Source of the DNA: Streptomyces sp. XM4193
GTDB taxonomy: Bacteria > Actinomycetota > Actinomycetes > Streptomycetales > Streptomycetaceae
Length of the DNA: 64,000 nt
Assembly (NCBI RefSeq): GCF_023072595.1
Contig: NZ_JALLGK010000001.1
Location: 1,488,001 to 1,552,000 of the forward strand
Direction of reading: 5' to 3'
Position numbers and translations under genes: made by a program. Numbering within the stretch: position 1 is the stretch's first letter; every line of letters begins with the position of its first letter. This document shows, piece by piece, positions 52,573-60,265 of the stretch. The notes beneath the pieces are model-generated. The model made no database searches. It was not told the origin of the DNA and was given only the letters and a program-made list of their open reading frames with translations.

Positions 52573-52811
52573 CCCCGGGTCCTGCTGGAGCGGTTGCGAG
52601 GAGAGCTATGACAAGCGGCACGAACGAACTTGCCTGGTTCAAGTCCAGTTACAGCGGCAGCCAGGGCGACAGCTGTGTGGAGGTCGCGGTGGCTCAACTG
52701 GTTGTCCATGTGCGGGATTCCAAGGGTCTGACTCGTCCGTCGTTTGCTGTCGGTCGCGATGGCTGGGACGACTTCGTCCGGTTCGCGTCCGCGAGCTGAA
52801 CTGCCGGACGC
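52573..52811 (+). repeat. Direct repeat copy 2
   Basis: Second member of the 299-bp-period duplication. It contains a 37-nt non-functional fragment of the HTH gene 3' end, which includes its GAGGAG ribosome site, ahead of DUF397 copy 2. Confidence 0.85.
52608..52799 (+). CDS. DUF397 small protein, copy 2
   Basis: A 63-residue paralogue of the gene at 52309, with changes such as VAVAQLVV, KGLTRPSF and DDFVRFASAS. ATG 52608 uses the duplicated ribosome-binding segment (cgaggagagct) inherited with the upstream gene's tail. Intact and in frame, so probably functional; drift between copies suggests early divergence. Followed by a terminator at 52829. Confidence 0.88.
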   Translation: MTSGTNELAWFKSSYSGSQGDSCVEVAVAQLVVHVRDSKGLTRPSFAVGRDGWDDFVRFASAS

Positions 52812-52828
52812 CATATACGAGTTCTCCC

Positions 52829-52858
52829 AAGGGGTGGCCGCCCACGCGGCCACCCCTT
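52829..52858 (+). terminator. Terminator of the HTH/DUF397 operon
   Basis: aaggggtggccg (52829-52840) pairs perfectly with cggccacccctt (52847-52858), 6-nt loop. A degenerate version (ggtggccgcc...) follows copy 1 near 52533, consistent with the duplication. Confidence 0.78.
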
Positions 52859-53156
52859 CGCGCGCTCACCCGGCGAGGCCGCTCGCCCGGCTGCTCGGGC
52901 GTCGAAACCAGCGACCGTGTCCACGTTCGCGCCCGTGCTCGTCGGCTGCTGCCGTGCTCGTCGATCGTCGGCGATCGACTCCGGGCCGCAGCCAAGCACC
53001 GTCGCGGCACCGTCGCGGGTCGGTACGACGTCGGCCGGCTCTGAGGTCCGGTGCACTGCCCACCCGCCTGCGCCGTCCCCGCCGTGTGCGTTGCCGCGAG
53101 CCCGTCTGCGAGCCACCTCGTGACAGACCGGGATTCACTCTCTAGGGTGCCTGAAT
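52859..53156. other. hutH upstream region
   Basis: About 300 nt without a supported gene. The 3' end has a -10-like TAGGGT (53143-53148) 8 nt before the hutH ATG. Upstream is a cluster of short cgtcg/tgctcgtcg repeats (52935-52980). No clear operator recognised. Confidence 0.5.
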
Positions 53157-54728
53157 ATGGATATGCAGAGCACCGTCGTCGTCGGATCGGACGGCGTGAC
53201 CGCCGAGGACGTACTCGCCGTCGCCCGTGGCGGCGCCCGGATCGAGCTGTCCGAGCAGGCGCTGGAGCGCGTGGGCGCCGCGCGCCGGTTCATCGAGGAC
53301 CTCGCGGCCCGGCCCGAGCCCGTGTACGGCGTCTCCACCGGTTTCGGCGCGCTCGCCGTCCGGCACATCAGCCCCGAGCTGCGGGCGCGGCTCCAGCGCA
53401 ACATCGTGCGCTCGCACGCCGCCGGCATGGGCCCGCGGGTGGAGCGCGAGGTGGTGCGGGCGCTGATGTTCCTGCGGCTGAAGACCGTCGCCTCGGGCCA
53501 CACCGGAGTGCGTCCCGAGGTGCTGCGGACCATGGCCGAGGTGCTGAACGCCGGGATCACCCCGGTGGTGCACGAGTACGGGTCGCTCGGCTGCTCCGGC
53601 GACCTCGCGCCGCTCTCGCACTGCGCCATGACCCTCCTCGGCGAGGGCGACGCCGAGGGCCCGGACGGCCGGGTGCGTCCCGCGGGAGAGTTGCTCGCCG
53701 AGCACGGCATCGCCCCGGTGGAGCTGCGCGAGAAGGAGGGGCTGGCGCTGCTCAACGGCACCGACGGCATGCTCGGCATGCTGGTGATGGCCTGTGCCGA
53801 CCTCGCCGCCCTGCACACCGCCGCCGACATCACCGCGGCGCTCAGTCTGGAGGCGCTGCTCGGCACCGAGCGCGTACTGGCGCCCGAACTGCACGCCGTG
53901 CGCCCGCATCCGGGGCAGGCGACCAGTGCGGCCAACATGCTGAAGGTGCTTGCGGGTTCGGGGCTCACCGGGCACCACCAGGACGACGCCCCGCGGGTCC
54001 AGGACGCCTACTCGGTGCGGTGTGCGCCGCAGGTCGCGGGTGCCGGGCGGGACACCCTCGCGCATGCGCGGCAGGTCGCCGAACGCGAGCTGGCCGCCTC
54101 CGTGGACAACCCGGTCGTGCTGGCGGACGGCCGCGTCGAGTCCAACGGCAACTTCCACGGCGCCCCGGTCGCCTATGTGCTCGACTTCCTCGCCATCGCC
54201 GCCGCGGACCTGGCCTCCATCGCCGAGCGCCGCACGGACCGGCTGCTGGACCGCAACCGTTCGCACGGGCTGCCGCCGTTCCTCGCGCAGGACGCGGGTG
54301 TCGACTCGGGGCTGATGATCGCCCAGTACACGCAGGCCGCGCTCGTCAGCGAGCTCAAGCGCCTCGCCGCGCCGGCCTCGGTGGACTCCATCCCGTCCTC
54401 CGCGATGCAGGAGGACCACGTCTCGATGGGCTGGTCCGCGGCCCGCAAGCTGCGTACCGCTGTGGACGGCCTGACCCGGGTGGTGGCGGTCGAACTGTAC
54501 GCCGCCGCAAGGGCGTTGGAGCTGCGCGCGGAGGCCGCCGGCGCGGGCGGGGGCGCGGATGCGGTCTCGCCGGCCGGACGGGCGGTGGTGGACGCCGCTC
54601 GCGCCGCGGGCGTGGGCGGGGCCGGCGGGGACCGTTTCCTGGCGCCGGACCTCGCGGCGGCCGAGGCGTTCGTACGCGGTGGCGGTCTCGTCGCGGCGGC
54701 GGAGTCGGTGACCGGGCCCCTGGGCTGA
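53157..54728 (+). CDS. hutH: Histidine ammonia-lyase
   Basis: A 523-residue lyase that converts L-histidine to urocanate and ammonia, the first step of histidine use. Seen: 'VYGVSTGFGAL', MIO region 'GSLGCSGDLAPLSH' (about residues 142-155), 'LLNGTDGMLGMLVMA', 'QDAYSVRCAPQV' and 'NGNFHGAPVAY'. The MIO prosthetic group normally forms from Ala-Ser-Gly; here the triad is Cys-Ser-Gly, which I believe also occurs in other Streptomyces HAL. ATG 53157 is chosen (ATG 53163 is also in frame). TAGGGT 8 nt upstream suggests a leaderless transcript. No other hut gene is in the window. Confidence 0.92.
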   Translation: MDMQSTVVVGSDGVTAEDVLAVARGGARIELSEQALERVGAARRFIEDLAARPEPVYGVSTGFGALAVRHISPELRARLQRNIVRSHAAGMGPRVEREVVRALMFLRLKTVASGHTGVRPEVLRTMAEVLNAGITPVVHEYGSLGCSGDLAPLSHCAMTLLGEGDAEGPDGRVRPAGELLAEHGIAPVELREKEGLALLNGTDGMLGMLVMACADLAALHTAADITAALSLEALLGTERVLAPELHAVRPHPGQATSAANMLKVLAGSGLTGHHQDDAPRVQDAYSVRCAPQVAGAGRDTLAHARQVAERELAASVDNPVVLADGRVESNGNFHGAPVAYVLDFLAIAAADLASIAERRTDRLLDRNRSHGLPPFLAQDAGVDSGLMIAQYTQAALVSELKRLAAPASVDSIPSSAMQEDHVSMGWSAARKLRTAVDGLTRVVAVELYAAARALELRAEAAGAGGGADAVSPAGRAVVDAARAAGVGGAGGDRFLAPDLAAAEAFVRGGGLVAAAESVTGPLG

Positions 54729-54855
54729 GGCGACCGGGCACCTGGGCCGAGGCGACCGGGCCCCGCCGGCTCTCCGCCCCGGCCGCTGTCGCCGCCGGTG
54801 ACCCGCGGTGGGCCGGTGACCGGCGCCTTCGCGCACGGCCGGACCGGCCCGTGGA

Positions 54856-55218
54856 TCAGGCGGCGGTGCGGGTCTGGTGGCGGACCGAGTGCGCCACCAG
54901 ACCCGCACCCACGGCCAGGAACGCCAGGCCGCCGGTCAGGTAGGGGGTGGTGTCGACGCCGCCGGTGTCGGCCAGTCGCGGGTCGTGTTCGGGCTGCGGG
55001 GCGGTGCCGGCGCCGCCCGCTTCGCCGTCGGCCGGCTCGACGGTGACGTAGGAGCCGTCCGCCTCGTCCGCCTCCGCGTGCTGTGCGGTGCGCACCGTCG
55101 ACTGGGGGGCGGTTTCGACCCTGTCGTACGAGGCGTTCGCCGTGGGGACGAACCACAGCGCGCAGAGGACGCCCCCTGCTATCACGGCGGTCGTCAGAGG
55201 GCGGTGGTGTGCGGCCAC
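54856..55218 (-). CDS. Small cell-wall-anchored protein with LAxTG sortase signal
   Basis: A 120-residue exported protein. N-terminal signal peptide ('PLTTAVIAGGVLCALWFVPTANAS'), an acidic mature region of about 55 residues, then the sorting signal 'LADTGG' followed by a hydrophobic segment ('YLTGGLAFLAVGAGLVAHS') and basic tail ('RHQTR'). LAxTG is the motif of class E sortases in Streptomyces. No sortase gene is nearby. GTG 55218 has AAGGG 9 nt upstream; TTG 55227 is less likely. Function of the mature part unknown. Confidence 0.83.
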   Translation of the reverse strand: MAAHHRPLTTAVIAGGVLCALWFVPTANASYDRVETAPQSTVRTAQHAEADEADGSYVTVEPADGEAGGAGTAPQPEHDPRLADTGGVDTTPYLTGGLAFLAVGAGLVAHSVRHQTRTAA

Positions 55219-55332
55219 GAGGGGCAACCCTTCGAGTGGTCAGACGGCGAATCGGCGTTGCGCAGGCCGATGTTAACGATCGCGGCGGGTCGTGCGGAAG
55301 TCGGGATTCCGCCGCCCCCTAGCCTCCGTGGC

Positions 55333-55773
55333 ATGACGAGCCAAGGTGTGTCCAGCTATGTACGACTTCAGGTGGAAATGGTGCTCGAAGTGTCCGACGT
55401 CGACGCCCTGATGGGTGCGGCAGCCGAGCACGTGGAGCAGGAGGACGTGCTCCCCGGTGAGCAGCGCGGCGCGACCCTCGGTGCGGTCGGTGACGGGCTC
55501 GAAGGCGCTGCGGAGGCGGTCGCACAGCTCGTCGATCCGATCAGGCTGGTCGACGGCGCCCCGGGCGTCGAGCTGGCGCAGGCGTCCTGGAGCAGCGAGA
55601 TGCTGGACGGGTCGGCCGCTCGCGACCTCGCCGGCAGCGCCTGGTTCGAGGACGCGGACGGCTTCGCCGACCGGTTCGACGAGGACTTCGGGGGTGGCTC
55701 GGACGGGGGTCCGACTGAAGCGCGAAATGCCTCCGAGGGACATAAGGGCAAATCAGACAATGAAGACATCTAG
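55333..55773 (+). CDS. Conserved hypothetical acidic protein
   Basis: A 146-residue acidic, Ala/Glu/Asp-rich cytoplasmic protein without membrane segments: 'YVRLQVEMVLEVSDVDALMGAAAEHVEQED' then 'VADGLEGAAEAVAQLVDP'-like repeats and a Gly/Asp-rich tail. I recognise no domain. ATG 55333 lies 7 nt after TAGCCT (55320-55325), again a leaderless-type arrangement. Divergent from the sortase substrate gene. Confidence 0.72.
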   Translation: MTSQGVSSYVRLQVEMVLEVSDVDALMGAAAEHVEQEDVLPGEQRGATLGAVGDGLEGAAEAVAQLVDPIRLVDGAPGVELAQASWSSEMLDGSAARDLAGSAWFEDADGFADRFDEDFGGGSDGGPTEARNASEGHKGKSDNEDI

Positions 55774-56042
55774 CGCGAAACTGATATGTCGTCGATCGTG
55801 AACTGCCGTGTGCGCGAAGCAGTTCTGTCGCATCCGGTCTCGAACAGGCCTCAAATCTGTTCCGGCCTGTCGGTTTCCGTCGTGAGGGTCGCTCGGTGAA
55901 GCCGGTGGCCGCTAGTGTTTTGGCCCACAGTGCAATTCGGGGTGGAACGCACCACAGCTGCATCGCGTTCTCTTACGTAGAACTGTGATGTCGCCTGCCC
56001 GTTTCGAGCGGGAGCGCGACCCAGGGGACTCAGGGGCTCGGA

Positions 56043-57323
56043 GTGATGGAGAAGCGTGTGAAGACTGCCAGCAAGCACCGCAACGCGCTCGCGGTGACCG
56101 CCGCACTGCTGGGTGGAGCACTCGTGCTCACCGCGTGCGGAGGCGGCGACAGCGGCAGTGACGACGACAAGAAGAACGGCTCCAAGGGGGACTCCTCGGA
56201 GACGGAGGCCGGCAAGCAGGGCGGGGACAAGGAAAGCTCCGCCGCCGAGATCGCCATCGCCCCGAAGAACGGCGCGGACAACGTCGGCATCAACAGCGAC
56301 GCCAAGGTCAGCGTCAAGGGGGGCAAGCTCGACAAGGTCACCATGACCGCCGTCAAGGACGGCACCGCCGTCGAGGGCGAGATATCCGCCGACGGTGCCA
56401 GCTGGGCTCCCTCCGGTGCGCTCCAGCGCGCCACCGAGTACCGCATCGAGGCCGTCGCCGAGGACGGCAAGGGCCGGGAGACCACCAACAACTCCACCTT
56501 CACCACCGTCTCGCAGGCCAACAGCTTCATCGGCCACTTCACCCCCGAGGACGGCTCCACGGTCGGCGTGGGCATGCCGGTCTCCATCAACTTCGACAAG
56601 CCGATCACCAACCGCAAGGAAGTGCAGACCGCGATCCAGGTCAGCAGCTCCGGCGGGCAGGAGATCGTCGGCCACTGGTTCAACGAGCGGCGTCTGGACT
56701 TCCGCCCGCAGGAGTACTGGAAGAGCGGCTCCAAGGTCGACGTCAAGATGGCGCTCGACGGCGTCAAGGGCTCCGAGAACGTCACCGGTGTCCAGGACCG
56801 CAGCTTCAGCTTCACCGTCGGCCGCTCGCAGGTCAGCACCGTCGACGCCAAGAGCCACCAGATGACCGTGGTCCGCGACGGCAAGACGATCAAGAAGATC
56901 CCGATCTCCGCCGGTTCCGACGAGAGCCCCACCTGGAACGGCCAGATGGTCATCTCCGAGCGGTTCAAGAAGACCCGGATGAACGGCGCCACCGTCGGCT
57001 TCACCGATGACGACGGCGAGGGCGAGTACGACATCCCGGACGTGCCGCACGCGATGCGCCTGTCCACCTCCGGCACCTTCATCCACGGCAACTACTGGGG
57101 CGCGCCCTTCGGTTCGGGCAACGCCAGCCACGGCTGCGTCGGCCTCAAGGACGTCAAGGGCGGCAACGACAAGGGCGCCGACGGCTACTGGTTCTACAAG
57201 GAGTCCATGCTCGGCGACGTCGTCACCGTCAAGAACTCCGCCGACAAGACCATCGCCCCCGACAACGGCCTGAACGGCTGGAACATGTCCTGGGACAAGT
57301 GGAAGGCCGGCTCCGCCGTCTGA
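56043..57323 (+). CDS. L,D-transpeptidase lipoprotein (Ig-like plus YkuD)
   Basis: A 426-residue secreted lipoprotein (GTG 56043 or ATG 56046). The lipobox 'LVLTACGG' is at about residue 32. A Gly/Ser/Lys/Asp-rich linker follows. Two Ig-like domains come next ('VTMTAVKDGTAVEGEIS', 'TPEDGSTVGVGMPVSINFD'). The catalytic YkuD domain carries 'IHGNYWGAPFGSGNASHGCVGL' (His, then Ser-His-Gly-Cys). It makes 3-3 cross-links in peptidoglycan or attaches envelope components, outside the membrane. Resembles the LdtMt-type/LppS proteins in domain order. Confidence 0.93.
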   Translation: MMEKRVKTASKHRNALAVTAALLGGALVLTACGGGDSGSDDDKKNGSKGDSSETEAGKQGGDKESSAAEIAIAPKNGADNVGINSDAKVSVKGGKLDKVTMTAVKDGTAVEGEISADGASWAPSGALQRATEYRIEAVAEDGKGRETTNNSTFTTVSQANSFIGHFTPEDGSTVGVGMPVSINFDKPITNRKEVQTAIQVSSSGGQEIVGHWFNERRLDFRPQEYWKSGSKVDVKMALDGVKGSENVTGVQDRSFSFTVGRSQVSTVDAKSHQMTVVRDGKTIKKIPISAGSDESPTWNGQMVISERFKKTRMNGATVGFTDDDGEGEYDIPDVPHAMRLSTSGTFIHGNYWGAPFGSGNASHGCVGLKDVKGGNDKGADGYWFYKESMLGDVVTVKNSADKTIAPDNGLNGWNMSWDKWKAGSAV

Positions 57324-57808
57324 CCCTCCGCAGGCGCGGCCCTCTCCTGGAGAGGCGGCCGTCCGCGCTCCGCGACGCCCCGCCGGGGCGCGCGTCCGGC
57401 TCCGCATCCGTCACCCCGTCGTTCGGCCGGAAGGCCGTCGGCGGGGTGACGTCGTCGTGACGGCCTCGGGTGCGTCGTGCGCTGCCTCGTCGTCGTGGGC
57501 GCCGCCCGGCCTGTACGGCGTGTGCGCCCGGCCCGTACCGCCCGCGGTCGCGTGCGTGTGCCCGTACGGCCCCGCGGAACGCGCCCGGGCGGTGGGCGTG
57601 ACCGGCCGTCAACGCGCTTTCGCGGGAGGAGAGTTCGGTCCGCGCCCGGTGTCCCGGGGGCGAGGGCCGGCAGTCGCCGCCGGCAGGCGTACGGCGGGTC
57701 GGCAGGGGTAGGTCGCAGGGAGGACATGCGGCGCCCGGTCGCCACCTCTCGCGACGGCGGCGGGCCGGGTTCCGTGCCACCGCAGCAGAACCGGAGGCGA
57801 GTGACACC
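57324..57808. other. 485-nt intergenic region after the L,D-transpeptidase gene
   Basis: Contains a hairpin directly after the stop (ctctcc/ggagag near 57341), the stronger hairpin at 57409-57451 and several short palindromes built on gtacgg (57513-57570). The 3' end carries GGAGGCGAG as ribosome site for the next gene. No supported gene. Confidence 0.5.
57409..57451 (+). terminator. Hairpin downstream of the L,D-transpeptidase gene
   Basis: cgtcaccccg (57409-57418) pairs with cggggtgacg (57442-57451); the enclosed cggcc/ggccg adds an inner stem. Confidence 0.7.
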
Positions 57809-58171
57809 ATGACCGACAGCAGGGCACTCTTGCTGGTGCTGGACTCCAGGGAGCCGGAGCAACTCGCGCAGTTCTACGCCGCGTTGCTCGGCGGTGCCGA
57901 GATACAGGTGCAGCCCGACCTCGCCCATCTGCGCGTCGTCCAGCCGCAGGGCGTTCAGTTGCTGATCCGGCGCAACGAGCAGATGGTGCCGCCCGTCTGG
58001 CCGCAGGCCGGCGCCACCGGCCCCGAGATCCGTCTCGCCGTCGCCGATGTGGACGCCGCGGAGCGCGAGATCGTCAGTCTCGGCGGGCAGCCGCTCGACA
58101 TCGAGTCCGAGGACTCGACGCGCACCTTCGCCGACCCCGAGGGGCACCCGTTCGCTCTGGCGGAGTGGTAG
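57809..58171 (+). CDS. VOC-fold (glyoxalase-like) protein
   Basis: A 120-residue single VOC domain of the glyoxalase-like subfamily: 'LLLVLDSREPEQLAQFYAALLGGAEIQV' and 'LRVVQPQGVQLLIRR' in the first half, 'IRLAVADVDAAEREIVSLGGQ' and 'TFADPEGHPFALAEW' in the second. The terminal 'DPEGHPF' is the common metal/substrate end of the fold. Function not assignable. ATG 57809 has GGAGGCGAG upstream. Convergent with the membrane protein at 58214 and separated by a hairpin. Confidence 0.85.
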   Translation: MTDSRALLLVLDSREPEQLAQFYAALLGGAEIQVQPDLAHLRVVQPQGVQLLIRRNEQMVPPVWPQAGATGPEIRLAVADVDAAEREIVSLGGQPLDIESEDSTRTFADPEGHPFALAEW

Positions 58172-58183
58172 GGCGGGAGCGCC

Positions 58184-58212
58184 CGTCGCCGGCGCCCGGT
58201 GCGCCGGCGACG
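58184..58212. terminator. Bidirectional hairpin
   Basis: cgtcgccggcgc (58184-58195) pairs perfectly with gcgccggcgacg (58201-58212), 5-nt loop, between convergent stops at 58171 and 58214. Confidence 0.8.
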
Positions 58213-58213
58213 T

Positions 58214-58819
58214 TCAACTCCCGGACGGGCCGGGGGAGTCGGCCGGCCCGCTGGGTGAGTCGGCCGACGCGGTCGGTGTGCCGGGCGGCGGACCGTCCGT
58301 CCGCCGGGGCCCGGTTCCGGCGCGGGGGCCTACCCGGCGCCGGTGGTAGGCGACGGCGACCACGGCCAGCAGCGGTGGCCAGGCCAGCATCGGGATGTAG
58401 CAGACCAGCATGAGCGCGAACTGCGCCGGTGTGCCGATGCCGTCCTGGCCGACCTCGGTGAGATTGCTGTGGAAGACGCGGGCGAGCAGCACGGCCAGCG
58501 CCGCGGCTCCGAGCAGTGCCGCGGCCGTCGCGGGCAGCGGCGGCACCCGGCGTCCGCCCAGCAGCGGCATCCAGCGCGGGAAGACCTCGCCCCACCGCTG
58601 CACCAGGCCCAGGGTCAGCAGCGCGAGCCCCTCCGAGACCACCGCCAGCAGCAGCACGTACAGAACCTGTGCGGCGTCGGTCAGTTGAAGCCGGGTCACC
58701 GGCAGCCCCGCGGCGAACGCGAGCCGCCACAGCGCCGACGGCAGGCAGACCAGCGGCACCGCGTGCGCCGTCAGCACCACCCAGCGCGGCACCTCCGGCA
58801 GCGCTTTGAGAGAGAGCAT
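58214..58819 (-). CDS. Four-helix membrane protein, function unknown
   Basis: A 201-residue protein with four membrane segments: 'VVLTAHAVPLVCLPSALWRLAFAAG', 'VLYVLLLAVVSEGLALLTLGLV', 'AAALLGAAALAVLLARVF' and 'FALMLVCYIPMLAWPPLLAVVAVAYH'. A Pro/Ser/Gly-rich C-terminal tail of about 40 residues follows. No family recognised. ATG 58819 begins just before the first segment. Divergent from the ketosynthase operon. Confidence 0.75.
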   Translation of the reverse strand: MLSLKALPEVPRWVVLTAHAVPLVCLPSALWRLAFAAGLPVTRLQLTDAAQVLYVLLLAVVSEGLALLTLGLVQRWGEVFPRWMPLLGGRRVPPLPATAAALLGAAALAVLLARVFHSNLTEVGQDGIGTPAQFALMLVCYIPMLAWPPLLAVVAVAYHRRRVGPRAGTGPRRTDGPPPGTPTASADSPSGPADSPGPSGS

Positions 58820-59119
58820 GGCGCCATGCTGGCAGCCGGCCCGAGCGAGGGCGCTGCCGGGCTGTCGGGCGGGCCGGCGCCGGTCGGCCCCCCGGCCGGT
58901 GCGGTACGGGACCGCGAGCTTGCGCCCGGCGGGCGACGGGACGGGATCTCCCCAGCTCAGGTGGGTCCCGCACGCCATGTGTCCACCCGGCTGTGGACGC
59001 GGACAGACATCTGTCACAAGCCGTGCATCTTTCTGCAACAACCGTTGGACCGCCCTCCTTTCGGCGACGAGCATGGCGAACTCAGCAGTGGCCAGTGCTG
59101 AAGGCTGACGGGGGGCTTC
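58820..59119. promoter_or_regulatory. Divergent promoter region upstream of the ketosynthase genes
   Basis: 300 nt, noticeably less GC-rich from 58995 to 59110. Contains the interrupted palindrome GACAGA-ca-TCTGTC at 59002-59015 and nearby tgca pairs. This is the likely control region of the KS/NRPS set; no start or sigma element could be fixed. Confidence 0.5.
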
Positions 59120-60265
59120 ATGAATTGGGCAGTGTCCGGGATCGGTGCGACTTCCGCGGTGGGGGCGGACGCGGACGAGATGTTCGCCGGGTTGTGCGCG
59201 GGACGCAGCGGACTGCGCGAGCTGTCCGGCATCAGCCCCAAGCCGTACCGGGGGCAGTACGCGTACCAGATCCACGACCATCCCAACGGCGAGGACGTGC
59301 CGGGCCGGGCCGGCGCCTTCGTCGCCGACGTGGTCGAACAGGCCGCGACGCAGGCGGGGCTCGGGAGCGACCTGAGCGAGGTGCCGATCCTCATCGGCAG
59401 CGGACTGCGCGAGTCGCGCACCGCGGAGCTGCACTGGCGCGACCGGCACGGTCTCGGTGAACTCACCGCGGACGACCTGCACTTCGGCATCGCCATGCGG
59501 GAACGCTTCGGCGCCACCGACACCCACACCGTCGCCAACGCCTGCGCGGCCTCCGTCTACGCGCTCGCCCTCGCCGCCGATCTGCTCGCCACCGACCAGG
59601 CCGACTCGGTCGTGGTCGCGGGGGTGGACGTGCTGACGGAGAGCATGTCCGGCGTCATGGAGCGGGTCCACCCCGTCGCGCCGGAGCGCATGCAGCCCTT
59701 CGACCGCAACCGGGCCGGGGTGATGATGGGCGAGGGCGCCGCCGCTGTGGTGCTCACCCGCGACGACCGCGTCGACCGTGCGCCGCTGTGCCGACTGCGG
59801 TCGGTGGAGGTGGGCTGCGACGCGCAGCACGACACCGCGCCGAGTCCGGACGGGTTCGCGGAGGTGATGAGACGGGCCCACAGTGCGGCCGGGGTGGTGC
59901 CCTCGGACATCGATCTGGTGATGCTGCACGGCACCGCGACCCTGCTCAACGACGAGACCGAGGCGCTCGCCACCCGGTCGGTGTTCGGCATCGACGCCGG
60001 AGTGCCGCTGATGACCGCGATCAAGTCGATGACCGGTCACACCGGGGGCGCCTCGGGCGTGATGGGAGTGGTCAGCGCCGTGCTGTCGATGCGGGACGCG
60101 GTGGTGCCACCGGTGGTGGGGCTGGACGAACCGGTGGAGGAGGCGGCCGGCTTCCGGATCGTCACCGGTGGTGCGGCACGTCGTGAGGTCGCCGTGGCCC
60201 AGGTGAACGCGCTGGGCTTCGGGGGAATGAACACCGTGGCGGTACTGGAGGCGGCAAACCGATGA
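59120..60265 (+). CDS. Beta-ketoacyl synthase (ketosynthase)
   Basis: A 381-residue stand-alone condensing enzyme, a little shorter than FabF or type II KS-alpha (about 410-425). Active-site Cys in 'VANACAASVYALALAA', His in 'MLHGTATLLNDETEA' and His in 'IKSMTGHTGGASGVMG' give the full Cys-His-His triad; the C-terminus has 'NALGFGGMNTV'. It should extend an ACP-bound acyl chain. Translationally coupled (ATGA) to a degenerate ketosynthase at 60262, as KS-alpha is to its partner in type II PKS systems. No ACP, ketoreductase or acyltransferase is in the window. Confidence 0.92.
   Translation: MNWAVSGIGATSAVGADADEMFAGLCAGRSGLRELSGISPKPYRGQYAYQIHDHPNGEDVPGRAGAFVADVVEQAATQAGLGSDLSEVPILIGSGLRESRTAELHWRDRHGLGELTADDLHFGIAMRERFGATDTHTVANACAASVYALALAADLLATDQADSVVVAGVDVLTESMSGVMERVHPVAPERMQPFDRNRAGVMMGEGAAAVVLTRDDRVDRAPLCRLRSVEVGCDAQHDTAPSPDGFAEVMRRAHSAAGVVPSDIDLVMLHGTATLLNDETEALATRSVFGIDAGVPLMTAIKSMTGHTGGASGVMGVVSAVLSMRDAVVPPVVGLDEPVEEAAGFRIVTGGAARREVAVAQVNALGFGGMNTVAVLEAANR

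Noticed and set aside
52574..52610. Possible second HTH gene before DUF397 copy 2
   Set aside because: Only the last 37 nt of the HTH gene are present, a duplication remnant.
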